64,000 bases of DNA from Klebsormidium nitens (Eukaryota; Streptophyta; Klebsormidiophyceae; Klebsormidiales; Klebsormidiaceae). How positions within the stretch are numbered: position 1 is the stretch's first letter; every line of letters starts with the position of its first letter. A program made the position numbers and the translations under genes. Positions 1-12,900 of this stretch are shown here, piece by piece. The stretch spans positions 186,001 through 250,000 of the forward strand of contig DF237011.1 of NCBI GenBank assembly GCA_000708835.1, given 5' to 3'. The notes beneath the pieces are model-generated. The model was not told the DNA's origin and ran no database searches. It saw nothing but the letters and a program-made list of their open reading frames with translations.

Positions 1-3000
1 CCGAGCCCGCAACCTTGTTGAAGATGGTCGACAGACTCATGGGCCTGAAAGAAGGAAGAAAGATGAAACGGTAGTTTTTCGAGACGGGTCTGACCTCTCC
101 CTATGGGCCTGAAAGAAGAAACAAAGATGAAACGACACTTCTCCGGGACGATTTTGACCTCTCCCTATGGGCCTGGAAGAAGAAAGAAAGATGAAACGGT
201 ACTCTCCAGGAAGATTTTGACCTCTCCCTGCGCGGAACTGGCTCAACACCGGAAAGTCGATACCTTTCGAGCAAAGATCCGGACCAACTCGAGATGTAAG
301 CATCAAGTGCTTCGCCCAGGATTCTCATACTTCGAATTTGCTTGAGATTGTGCACCCAGTTTGATTTCGATATGAAGCGAAATCAAACATTCAAGTTTCC
401 ATTAGAGCGCTCTCAGTGAAGCGAGTCTCCAGTCATTACGGGCAGTGGAAACTAAGGGCAGATCAAGCAGATCTCCGGGACGAGTATGGCTTCCTAGCTA
501 GGTGCGGCTTTCAAGGACCGACGGATGATGTCTTTTGTCGTCCTTCTGACAAGGTAAGGAGGCGGGACCCCAGAACTTCTGACCAATCCGCTACATGGGC
601 CAGAAGCTCTCACAGCAACGAGTATTGCCAGTCAAGAAGCGAACAAGCTGCAAAACGCGACCAATCTTTGTCTCAAGAAGAGCCATGGCTTGGATGCCAT
701 ACGCAGTTTTTCATCGACGAAGGCTTGAAGACATGAAGGCCGGTAAAAAACGATGCAATCATCATGTGGAGATTGAGATTGAACATAGAGAAAATGCAGA
801 GATATCGGTCCGCTCAAGAGCCTAGCAAGAAAGTACACAGAACTTCCATAGCGATTGCGTACCTGGAGATAACCTTGCTATACCCCGGCGCCACTTTCTC
901 CGACACCAGGTCCCGGAAGTCTTGAGCGCACTCAGCCTTCTCTAACCTCTCCAGTATCCGCCTGATGATCCTGTTGCGCTCCAGCTGCCTTTGTCTTGAC
1001 GTGTAAGTGAACGGGGGGTGCGAAACAGGGGATGGGTTGGCACCATGCACGCTTCTGACATGCTTCTTAGACCGCTCCTCTTCAGAGTCCCGCAACCTCT
1101 TGGATCCACCCCCCTGAGAGCCTTTGATATCGCTGCTGACCACTATTATGCCAAAGGCGTCATAGATGTGACCCAAAAGGGCCTCCGTGGAGACTTGCTT
1201 GCCGCGCACGTCGCTTTTCCCCGTGAGAATGAGAAACAGCAGACGGAGGGTTGGGCCGTGCAACGGCGCGAGCGCAGACCTGTCGACCTGCGACCCCGTT
1301 TCGAGAACTTCCCCGCGGAGCTTTTCGGGGCCTCGCTGTTTGATGAGCCCCTCCAAAGCGTAGAGAAGCTGCTTCCCGTTGTCGCCTGCCAGAGAGTGGT
1401 CCAACGTCGTCCAGGAGTCGGGATGGTAAAGGAGGTCGTGTAGACTCGTCTCAGCGCGCGCAGAAAGCTGCAAGAATGAACAACCCCGCAAGTTACAAAG
1501 AGCTTGCCTTCTTTTACGAAACTTGGCTACTAGATATGTATTCAAACGTCTGAGCTGACCCCAAGCGACTGACACACACGAACGTCTGGACAAGAACCGA
1601 CGGAAAAGCACGTTCTCCGTCTCAAAAAGGGGACTCGATCAAACTTTTTCTGGGACCAAGTAAAACCCTGCTACATGCGACTAATTCAGGCCCCACATTT
1701 TGTTGTCAATGAATTTGAAGGCTGCCCACGCTGCTCTCTTCTTGCATGACATATGGCACACGGGAAGCAAAATAGCTGACCGAAAGTTGAAAGAAACTTG
1801 TTTGAAGTTACAACACCAAAATCAGACTCATGCCTTCAACAGTGACCAAACATCCAGTGCCAAACTGGCGAATTGACCCTTATGACATGGGCGAATCGTT
1901 TAATTTCCGAACCCATTTCGGTGCCCAATCTGGACAACGTCCAAACCAAGGCGCCTTGCAGTGATGAAGCTGCAAAACAGGAACAAAGGTCCCTCCAGCC
2001 CCTTACCTCCCCAGCGCTGGACTGTCCGGTGTTGAAATCCTCTCTGCGCTCATCCGACTCCGCGGACGTATCTTGAGAATCGCCGTCAGCTTCTTCGGTT
2101 TGTGTCTCGCTTCCGGTAAGTTCACACGCACCAGCATCGCTCCGACCAACACCGCCCTCCTCCGTTCTCTCGCCCCCCGACCTGCCATCACGTTGAATGT
2201 TCCCCTCTGATTTGTGCCCGGTTGAAGGCCCCGAGGTTCTCGCCATAGCCGCTGCCGAAGCGCTAGGGGTGGTGGTTTCGGAAGGGGGAGTGCCCGGCGC
2301 CTCTGGAACGTTTCTGTGGAAAGTCAGAGGATCCCGAGCGACGCTCACTGGCTTCCCGGGGGGGGTGTGCACGTCTCCAGCCGGCTGCGCCTGCGGAAAA
2401 AACGCCCAATGTTAAGACGGAGTCCCGTCATTGCAGCCTTGTGAGTCGAAAAGTATACGTTAGAATGCAAAACACAGATAGGTGCTTACTTATTACGAAG
2501 GGTTAGCTGACACGAGACTGAAGCACTTGCTTCTCCACCTGCTTAACGCAGAACAGAACAAGTTGATGCAAAGCAGAACTTCTGGAAAATATTCTTTGCT
2601 GGTCAAAACGATGAAACAATGATTAATGCTGGCTTCCATTGCAGCCTGGTAGAAGATCCCACAAAAGCATGCCTACTCCTAGTTTCGCAAACCAGGCTGG
2701 CTCAACGTTTCCAGAAGCCAGCATTCACTTGACCTTGGAAAGTGGGAAGCAGTTACTGCGTGTACCAAAACTTGGACCCCCAGAATACTGAGATGCATGT
2801 TATCGAAGCTCTGTCGACCCTATCCCCCTCACCTTTGAACTTTGCACACGCGCGTCCAACCCTGTCGACCCTTCTCCGGGAGGCCTCGTCTGGCCAACTT
2901 GAATCGATCTGCGGACTGTCTCCCCATTGCTCGAATCCGGTAACCGGTTTGGAGAGGCCTTCGAGCTAGGCAATAGCAAAGCACATCTTTGCTTATGCTG

Positions 3001-5299
3001 TGCCAAATCGTTGCTGTTCCCAAGGAATGTGCATCTCTTGCTTGGGCACCGGCGCGCAACCTCTGGGCAACTCTCCTGGCAAGGAAAAGCATAAGTGACA
3101 AGACTTACAGTCTGGATATCAGATAGAGAAGCAGTCTGCTTCCGATTTGGAAATCATGTGATCCATGTACAGACCATGCAGATTTATCCGACGGGGGTGA
3201 TTACCAGCATAATTCCAGGCAGTCCGTTTCGTGAGCTAAGATGTGGGGGAAGTGGCTTGACTAGAAGAAGATGACCGGAAGCATAAAGTTTCTCAGCTGC
3301 TTCTGGTCACGTCTGGCTGCAGCCAGTGAACCTATCTCCTCCTTTACAAGGTGGCCGAGAGTCGAACACAAGGATCACAGAACCAACTTTTCCTTTCTGA
3401 CAAGATGGACGGCGATGATTGATACCAGCTAGCGATTACTCACGAAGTTCTTTGACCTCCTAAGCCAATCTTGATATCTTTTGGGGTTTCATAACCGAGC
3501 ATAGACGGCCCTATAGCAGGTCTTCGGCAGCCAGTCAGCTTTGAAAGCGCTTCCTTCTTGGCAGATGCAAGGTACTTTCCTGCCAAAAGACGTCCGGCCC
3601 CTCGGGTTGTAACTGTTCAATTGTGTTGAAAGTCAAAGACGGCGCACCTGGAGATGGGGCACTAAGTTCGGGTAGAAAATCACTCCGCTGCATAGTTGGC
3701 ACCGTATCCTGCACCCTTTGGCGTGGCTGCTCCGGTTTCGCTCGGCCAAGATGGTCTTGCAGCGTGTACATGAGGACAGGCGGTATCCACACGTCCTCTG
3801 ATGCGCTTGCATTTCAGTCCCCTTGCCGACGTACGGGCAGCCCGCTCCATCCTGCCAGCGTAAAGAGTGTCTCAGCCTATGCAACAAGGTAGCAACGTTT
3901 GATCGATTTAAAAGACTCCCATCTTGATCACCACAAGCTATCGAGCGACCAGTGTTCTTGTCTCCGAACAACTCAAGAAGTGGGAGTACTGTTTTCAAAT
4001 ACGTTTCAGCCACTAGGTACAAGTCTAACTCAAGCAGAGCAAGGCGAGGATAAAGTGCAAGCTCTTCAGCAAATGGGAGAATAACGAGGACGCAGACTTC
4101 TTGCGTTTCACTCCGACCAGCAGTGTAGGAGAAAAGAACAACCTTGGCCCAAACCCTTGAGAGTGTGTCTAACCACAACTCACGATCCCAACTGTGGACT
4201 TGATTTCAGATGCCAGACTCCCAAATCCTGGAAGGCCTCAAAAGTTCTCCAAGGAATGTTTCTCAAACAGACTTCTCTGATGCTAAAGAGCGCAGCTTGA
4301 TTCGAGGTACTTTCAGTATTCTGAGCAGAGCGACTCACTCCTTGGACTTAAAAATACTCTTCCCAATACTGTGTAATAATATTTCCCGATGATCAACCAA
4401 ACCTGGCAGTATGAAAACCACTCTACACAAGCCCTGTCGCTTGGCCAACTTACCAGTTCCCACCCGTCAGTTGCATGGTTGAAGACCATCGCATGCGGGC
4501 AATGTACGCGCAAGCTAAGGACCACCTTGCGCAGGTGTCCATTGCGAACCACCGTCTCGAACACTTGGCCTCCACAACCAGCACTTTCCCCGCAGTGACG
4601 TTCCAGACAGCCCTCACAGAAGCTGTCCTCACAGTCCTTGCAGACGACTGGGTCACAAAATACCTTTCTGCAAACAGTACATCTGCAGAAGGAGGGGGGC
4701 AAGTCAGAAAGGAATGAATGTGGAACCAAAGGTAGCGCCTTTCTTAAGGGCTGAAGTCCTTGATTTTTGACACAGCTTTCCAAGGGTAATTCAGCCAACA
4801 GATCGCTTGAGACTTGATTATCAACTTCAAGTTGCATTCTGACAATCTGTTGAAAAGTGTACTTAAACTATTCGAGGATTATCCACCACTAGACCAGGGA
4901 AGATGCTTCCAGCAATGTTCCAACAAAGAGCAGATTGTGGTCCAAGGTCCCTGATCTTGAGATTGCTAAGGGGTCAAGCGTAAGAAGAGGCAAGGAGAAA
5001 GTAAATCTCTCTGAGACATCTAGTAAGAACAGAAGCTTTCAGACATTTTAGGAAGGCTCGCTCAAACTGATGTAATCAAGTGGCCGTACAAGGTCCGCAC
5101 AAACACATCACCTGCACAAAGACGATGGATCCTCCCCAGGTGTTGCCACCATCAACTCATCAACGCTTGGCGCCCTAGGAACTCTTGGTAAAGCTTGGTC
5201 CACCGGACTGCTTGCCAGACCTATCTCTGGCGTGCTTAATGCGGCAGCACCGGCAGGTGGACTCCCAGGGTAGTTGTGATACCGAAAGTAGGAAGCCAT
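1..5299 (-). CDS. RING + TRAF-type zinc finger + bromodomain protein (partial, C-terminus beyond window)
   Basis: Seven exons on the minus strand join in phase: 5299-5112, 4838-4454, 3851-3648, 3075-2833, 2390-2007, 1467-863 and 44-1 (continues off the window). All junctions are GT-AG. Exon 2 carries a RING finger (about residues 116-153; CTVC, CKDC, FCEGC). The Cys/His pairs that follow in exons 2-4 (HCPHAM; GCPYVGKGTEMQAHQRTC; CTRC; CQLC...HLQ; RCPSKRC...HKQRC) look like TRAF/SIAH-type zinc fingers. Exon 5 is a Ser/Glu/Thr-rich acidic linker. Exon 6 ends in the first part of a bromodomain (ILERLEKAECAQDFRDL, then VAPGYSKVISR), and exon 7 continues it with PMSLSTIFNKV. Known of the families: RING plus TRAF fingers act as E3 ubiquitin ligases, and bromodomains read acetyl-lysine. 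Inferred: a nuclear E3 ligase directed to acetylated chromatin. The start is the first ATG of an exon that splices in frame to the RING exon. The Asp of the usual PMDL motif is Ser here. Confidence 0.78.
41..231. repeat. Three tandem copies (64 bp) of an intron end plus exon start
   Basis: Copies begin at 41, 105 and 169 with the shared start GGGCCTGAAAGAAG. On the minus strand each copy reads as a pyrimidine tract, CAG, then GCCCAT, that is, the splice acceptor and first codons of the bromodomain exon. Only the copy at 41-47 leads into an open bromodomain frame. The other two continue into unrelated sequence within the intron. Confidence 0.85.
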
Positions 5300-6949
5300 C
5301 TCCAGGCCGCAGACTGGATGAGAAAAGGGGAAGCAAATGACTGCAGGAGGATGAGGCTAGGATAAGCTACAACCCGCTGCGCTTAGAAGGGCTACCGGCG
5401 GTAGCCTACCGCGCGCGTTGCAGTGTCTCTACGATGTCTCAAAACCAGTACATACTTCCCGACCTCCCTGCAATCGCAGTCACTGCAGCTTTTTGGGGGT
5501 CACGTGCAGCTCAATTGAGAAGCGTTCTTCTACCTGAGCTAAGCTACCCCAATACCCTGCTTCCCTCCTCTGTTGTGCTCTTTTGACCGCTGTGATCAAA
5601 TGTTCAGCTCATGCATTCATGAGTGCTAGCTCATGCACCTCGTCTTGGAAGTTGGCCAGGACTTATCGAATCGCTTTGGGATCTGGGGGGAAGGGTCCAT
5701 GTGCAACTCAAATGTGACAGGCAATGTTTTTACCGTCGATTGACAGGGGCAGCCCACTGGCTTGCTCTCTGATCCATCCGATGGCAGCCGCATCAGATGC
5801 CCCCTGCCGACCTGCAATGCGCATTGCGGTCGGCATTTGTTTTGACACTGACAGTGGTGTGATGGTTTATCATACAAACTCGTCGTCTATCTGGTGTCAA
5901 AGCGTCCAAGCAAGCAAGTTGGTTCCCACTTCAAGTTCAAAGTTCTCTGATGAGTCTGACAGTGAGTATACTGTATAGTCTCTATGCTCATTCTGTACAT
6001 TTCAGTTTCTGACTGTCCTGAAACAATTGCTCAGGCTTTGCACCGCGCTGCTTTCTCAGGTCCCCTCCTTTGGTTGAGCTCCTTGAGGCTCGCAGAGCCG
6101 GCAATCCACCCGCCAGATTCCGAGCAGGATTTCAGAGGCGTACGCATTGCTAACCGTCAACACAATTGCGAAGGCAGCTCATCGTCATTGCTTGTAAGAA
6201 CGTAATCAAACGAACTTTTGCGTTGTCATCAGGTGTAATATGCAATGAATTTTGACTTGTCCGTTGGATTGCTTGAATGTTTAGGTGGTGGTTGCAGCTA
6301 GATGGAAGAATGTCACTTGTCTCGCTTTTGGATAAGGATGATTTATGGCCAAAGCCACATCAGCACCCCTGGGTATGACTAGCATTCCGCAGGTGATTGC
6401 GTTTGATGTTTGGACTTGATGCAAGTTTGTGAAGCTTGGGAATGTCACTTTGGTGTATAGAATTGAGCTGTCTTCCAATTGTGTGCATAGGCATGCACGA
6501 GAGATATGGGTACGTTACTTCCCTGAGCTTGTTCAACATCTTAGCTTGTCATCACTTTGAGGAATCATCACATGGACACAATCCTTACACGACAGTACCT
6601 GGCATGTGCCCAAACATTTTGCCTTGTAAATGAGCAGGGTCTGATCTCTGCATTTCTGCATTTGCCTGAAACTTGCGTTGTAAATGCGAGCTTCTGTTCC
6701 TGACGTTTCTTCTGTAGTAGTTTGCAATCAATGGAAACAGGCTTGTTGGGGAAGGGTCTCTATATCGGCAGGCTGAGAGAAAATCACCCCAGGGGCAAAA
6801 GCTGTGTCCAATTCTCATATTATTGTTGCTTTCCTTTGGCTCAAAACCCATTGCTACATGATCACAAGACTTCATACCGGAAATTGCAACGCACTTGCAA
6901 GAAAAGAAACTGAAATTATCCGCACTTGCAGTTTTGCACATCAGTGTCA
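5300..6949. promoter_or_regulatory. Intergenic region between two divergent genes
   Basis: This stretch separates the minus-strand RING/bromodomain gene (start 5299) from the plus-strand channel gene (start 6950), so both promoters and 5' leaders must lie here or start inside it. I see no clear TATA box and no ORF with protein-like composition. Untranslated first exons cannot be excluded. Confidence 0.4.
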
Positions 6950-9900
6950 ATGGAGACTGCCAGTTCCTCAGCATCTGCGGCAAGCGCCAGGAACGTCCAA
7001 GGAGAGAAAGAGCGCCAAATTGGGGCGCAGGCTGAACCCCATTCACATGGTGCAACAGGGGGGGTTCCAGAAATAGGAGCTGCGGCAACAGAAGCCCGGC
7101 GGATAGAAAAGAATGGCGTGGACACTGGGGCTTCTCAAAAGGCTCCTCACTTCAGCAACATGTCGGCTGCCTCGGTACAAGAGCAGAGCCACTCCAAGGC
7201 AGAATCAAGGAGCATTCCCATACCCTCAAAGTCCGTGTCTCAGCCTCAGCCACAGGCCTGCTGTGGAGAGGCGACTTCTCCTTCCACCCCTCCTCTTGGG
7301 CCTCAGACAGGGACCCTCCCTCGCGAGGGCATTCTGTCAACAGCAACACGAGCAGCCCTGGAGGAGCGGCAGTCCTCGAGAAGAGACGCTACCTGCCACA
7401 GCCCTTCCCCTTCCAGAAGGAGGCCCCCTCTTTCCCCCTCGTCAAGCTCTGGAGGCATGACCCCCCCAAAACCACAAGGGGCTCCGTCTCCAAAACCGCA
7501 GAAGACATTCCACAACCCGTATGCTAAGAGTCCCTTCAGAGTGACGGGGTTCAATCCGGGGTCGCCTAGGGCACCAGTCCCTTTGGCACAGCTCTCTGCA
7601 GAAACGGAGAATGAGCTGTTGCAGGCAACGCAGAGGGGGCTGTTTTCGGACGACGACGTGGCAGAATCTGAGCGGTCGCCCAAAGACTTTGGGGGAGGGT
7701 GTGGGTCAGCGGTCAGGGGTCCGAAGGAGTCAGCAGTGAACGCTGGAGGACTGAGTCAGGGAGTTGACGAAATGGAAGTCTCAGGAAGGAATTCTGGGGG
7801 GGGAGTGACGAGTGGGAAGGGCTGTGAAAACGAACAGGCAGAACCGGAAGGGACGAGTCCGGGCATGTCTAGGATGAACATTTCTGGCGGAGATACAGAA
7901 GCAGGAGAGAGCGCAGTAACTAGGAATGGAGAGGCGGAGCTGGAGTCAAGGAAAAGGAAGTCGGAAGAGTCTCCTGAGAAGGTGCGCGCGGGCGCAAGTG
8001 GATCTATGGAGGTAAGAGGGCATCCCATACCGAAGCAACCCCAAGTGAGCAGTCCAGCAGATGTTGAAATCGAAGGAGGGTGTCATTCTGGACGCATCTC
8101 AGGATCGCCGCGCCGGCAACCAGACAGTGCTTCCTCGCAAAGCCCCAGTATATCGGCATCAGGCCGTGCGGCCGGCGGACTAAGCGAGCAGTCTGAATAT
8201 CACGACCCCCCAGAGCAGGAGCTAGAAGAAGCTGAGGCTAGTGTAGCGCAACCATCCTCTTCCCTTCCTCCCAGACCTGAGCTAAGTGCAGCGTCTCGTG
8301 TCCGCAGCTCTGACGGTGGCAACAAGCGCTCAGCACGCGACAGGTGGCGCAGGGCTAGGTTTCACGTGGCAGCAGCGCGGGCTTTTGCGTACGGCAGGGT
8401 CGGTGGCTTCTCGGAGGTTACAGAACCGGAGATCAGAGGCGCGGCGACCGGGACGGAGCTGGAAAGGACAGGTGAGCGGCAATTGGCGGGGTGGGTTTGG
8501 TGTCGCAGATGCACCTTGAGTTTGCAGATGAGACATTGCATACTGTGATGGCCGTGTTTCAGTTGTTCACACTTCAGGATTCTGGCTTGATCTGCTGCTG
8601 GTGTAAAAAAGGACGTCCCGATAAATACAAGCCTCGTGGGATAGCATGCCGTCGTTCGAGACGCCCAAAACAGAGGGTTTCGGGCAGTAGAATCATTTCT
8701 GCACCGTCAGCAAGAGGGAAGGTCAACACTAGGAGTTCAGTCATTCTATTAGTGTACCCTTCCTTCCCGTCAACTTTTCTCATGACAGGTTTTTTGCAGA
8801 GTTTTCCGTAGGTCCTATGAAGCATCCTTTGCTTCAGGGGTTTCGAACTTTCTATTATTCTCTTATCTGCTTCGAGTTGATGGCCCCGCGAAAAGACGGG
8901 CCGTTAAGCTGTCAAGGTCTCAGCGTAAGCTTTTACCGTGATTTATTCTTCTGTGACCTGGACGGCTCGTTGTCAGCTTCAGTTCAGGCTCCGTTCCTGG
9001 CCTTGTACAGGCCTGTACCAGCTCTTTTCCTGACTTTCAATTTTTTTGCCTCATGGAGTAACACGAAAGAGTCGGAAGTGACAAGAAGGAAGCGGCAGTC
9101 TCCGTTGCGAAGTAGTGACGATCAGCAACAGGAGCTCACAGCTTTTTGCGTCCCTTTTTGCTCCGGTTGCCAAATCATCCAAACGTGATCCGCAAACTTT
9201 GATACATGGGAGACTTTTCAGAGCTGATCAGACGGTCGAAGAACAGGAAGCATGATCCGACCGAACGCAACCAAAAGGTAAGTAGAACGCAAGGAGCTGA
9301 CGTCATCGAAAGACGTTTGCTGACGTCATTCTTTCGTCGTGTTTGCAGAGGAGCCCCTCAATCCCGCCAGTCCCGACTCGATCGTCCGCTCGGCTTCCAT
9401 AACTCAGCCGAAAGCGGGCGTTCCTGTGAGCGACGTTTCTCAAGACAGGGGCCGGCGCAGGTTCGAAGGGATACAAGTCATCGAAGATCGAAGCTGGCTG
9501 GTCGTCTTCTCGGACTTCTACATAGCTGTGCTCAAGGTGAGATTGCTTTCCGGGGACGTCCCTCTCAGATGGTGCATGGATTCTGAGGACGCTTCATGCC
9601 CATTCTGCCAAACTAGCCGGCCTACCCGTGTTCGTTTCGGGCCCGCTTTCAGATGACAAGTCGTCGGATAGCCACATTCTGAGCAAAGAACGGTCCACGT
9701 TCTGCATATTTGCCAGTAAAGGTCGGGCGACCGGAGTTGAGGAAATGTACAGTATTTCTAGGTTTCAGATCAATGGGCTCTCAAGTAGTGCGTTCACATA
9801 TCGATTGACGTGCCTTCGATACGTCTGATGTTGTCACGGTTCCACTGAAGGTTTCTTTCTGGAGCGGGATAGATTTGGGTTTCCCAGTGCCTTACGTGGA

Positions 9901-12900
9901 AAGAATGGATAGAAGGGACCCTGCTATGCATTCGGCTTTGGTCAGCTTTAAATGGTCCTGTCACCAACTTGGTGTCGATGTCGTCTTACTCTCGCCTTTG
10001 ACCTTCTGACTATGTGTTTACGAGAAACCTAGTGAACAATTGCCTTTCAACTTTCGCGCTGCACTATTGAATGCTGTGCGCTCTCCATGCCACCATTCTC
10101 TGCCTTCTAAAATGCGAAGAAAGAAACGCTTAAAACTTTGCCAGCTTTCCCGTCCGATTGCTGGGTGCTCCCTGCTACCACATACCGGCCAGCGATGCAC
10201 GAAAGCCTCTTTCGTAGTGGTCATGGTTCCTTTTCGCCCTCCTATATACCTTCCTTCGGCCTCTTGTACGTTTCTAACGCTCTTCTCATTTTCAGGCCCC
10301 GGTGCTGCTCTTTGTGGCCGTCATTTTCCTCTTCCCCGCCCTCTTATGCCTCTTCTTCGTTCCCTTATACCTCCTCGACCTGGCTGGTCTTCAGTGCGAC
10401 GATTGCCAACCCCCCCTCCCCTCAGCTCGCCTAGAAGCCCCCCCGGCGCCTACAGAAACTCATAGCCTATGCCACGTGCTACTGTATAGCCTATCGCTGT
10501 CGATGCTGTTCGGGGGCTCGCCGGTGCAGGCCCACAGCCGGTATACGCTATTGGTCGCAAACATTCAAACGCTGGCGGCAAACTTCACGTTTGTCTTCCT
10601 GAGCGGAGCAGGTCAGTGAGTCTCTCGTGTTCCCACCTTTCGTTTCGCAGGTTTTCCGTCCATTTGAAGCACATTCATAGGTCAAAAGCGAGCGTCTGCT
10701 CTCGTCCTGATGTGAAGGGATACTGTTTGCTTTTGGCTTCTTGTATGACGATGCTTTCTGACTAGGCGCTCGTCTGCACCCCATTGGAGTATTTGTCCGT
10801 TTCATTCGTCCACTTCAGCCCTGCTCCCTGTTTGTCACTCGCAAAAGTCTGTGGTACTTTTGAACACATGACATGTCTCAGTGGGACTCCAAGGCATAAG
10901 ACCATGAAAGCTGTTGAGTACCCGTTTGGATTGGTTCGTCAGTCGTGTTAAGCTGAAGATATGATTTATTCAAATGTCAATAGTTATAGGCGACGGTATT
11001 GAGGACGAAGATATCTTCTCCTGTTGCGCATAGCAGTTTACCTTCTGCGCGGCCTCCACTCGGAGGAGCTATTCAGAATTCCAGCTTGACATTCGAGTAG
11101 CTTACGTCATGTCTCAGCACATTGACGCGTTCGGTATGACAACAGTCACCAGCATCTTTGAGCGTCTTTCGCGCAACCGGTTCTGGTGTCCAAAAAAAAC
11201 ATTTTTTGCGCTGACAATTTCCACTTCACAATGCAGTGTTCTCACGTATGTCCCAGCGATCGCAGCCGGTCCAGTGCGCGCGCAAGGCGGTGATTCGGCC
11301 GGATGACGTCACCACAGCGGGCGGCAGCGTCAGCGAGCGCTTCAGGTGGGCACTGTTTCAGAACTCGTCTTCTCAGGGAAATCAGAGTACTTTTTTCTGG
11401 CTGTTGAGACCGCTTTGTCTGTGTTCGCAACATAGTCCAGATACTGAGCACAGGACCTGCAGAAAACGTGCCTACTGAGAGACAAAAAGCGAATGGAAGG
11501 CTCGAAGGTACCTGCCCGAGCCGTTCACTGCGCAATCATGTGCAGATTCGACGTCGATTGGAGGGAACGAAACGACCTCTGACAATTTGCTTGGACGATT
11601 AATGAGTGCGCAAACGTAAGTTGTGCAAAGTTTTCGATACTGGTGTGAAAACCCAATGACCCGCGCATATTCACACCATACTCGGTCTGCATCACCAGAT
11701 TACTGCCACAATATCATTGCTGACCGAGCGCATTCACACCGTGCAGGGTGTTCCTGACGAGGCTGGTGTTAAAGGGCCCGATGCCCGCAGTGATGGTGGA
11801 CGTCCGCATCAAGCTCACGTTCCGGATCTTCGTCCAACAGCGGAACGGATCCGTCTTCTGTTCGACGGCGGCGCTGGATCTGGTCCGGCCAGAAGTGGCC
11901 TATCTGCAGTACGGAATAGCGGTGAGCATTTTCGCACTCGCGGAGTTTCGAGCGTTTTCTGCCTGGATCGGTTTTCGATTCTTAACAGGCCGCGTTCCGG
12001 TTCCCTTTTGTGGTCAACCGCAGCGCTGAATCTGGATCCGTTTAAGAAGTGGCGTATCCGCAGCACGGCACAGCGTTGAGGGCACTTACGTGTTTCGTTG
12101 TTCCTTGCCTTTTCCTATAAAGCTCTTCACGATGTCAGTGAGCGGAAATCAGCAGCGGAAACGGATCCGTCGTTTGCTCGAACACAGCGCTGACTTGAGT
12201 CTGCCTACAAGAGGCCTATCTTCAGTACGGGATAGCGGTGGGCATTTGGGCTTCTGAAGCGTTTTCTTGATTTTGAATGTCGACTACAAGAACCACGTCC
12301 ATCAAGGGTATAGTCGAACCGCAGCACTGGACTTGGTTTCGCACACACCGTAAGCTTTCAAACCGCAAACCCAAAAGCTCTTGAGATGTACCAACAGCTT
12401 CCAAACCCGTGCTTTCCTCGCCTCAGGTGAAGCACGTGATCGACCGTAACAGTCCACTCTACGGCCACACGCGGGAGTCGCTTCTCGCGGGCGACGCCTC
12501 CTTCTCTTTCACGGTCCTCGGCACTGAGCGCGCCAGCCTCCAGAGCGTCTTCCATATGCAGGTGCGTCTTTTGATTCGTTTCGTCCTGCCCTATTTAGGC
12601 GTGTCTGAGACAGGTAAACCGTGGCTTCGATCAGGACGGCCGGAGCGCGCCAGCCTTCAGAGCCTCTTCCAAATGCAGGTGTCCGTCAGATCTTCAGGGC
12701 GCTGTTACTCTTTTAAAGGCGTGTCTGGGACCAGGTAGAGAGCCTGTCAACCCTGGCTTTAGCCGGAACGGCATGGAGCGCGTCAGCCTTCAGAGCCTCT
12801 TCCACATGCAGTTAAGCAGGTGGACCGCAGATTCTCGAAACGGGTGAGGGACGACCGAAGTTCGCAGCGCTTCCGTCCAGATTTGACGTTGGAAGGAGAT

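Noticed and set aside
1018-1443. 141-residue plus-strand ORF
   Set aside because: Antisense shadow of exon 6 of the RING/bromodomain gene.
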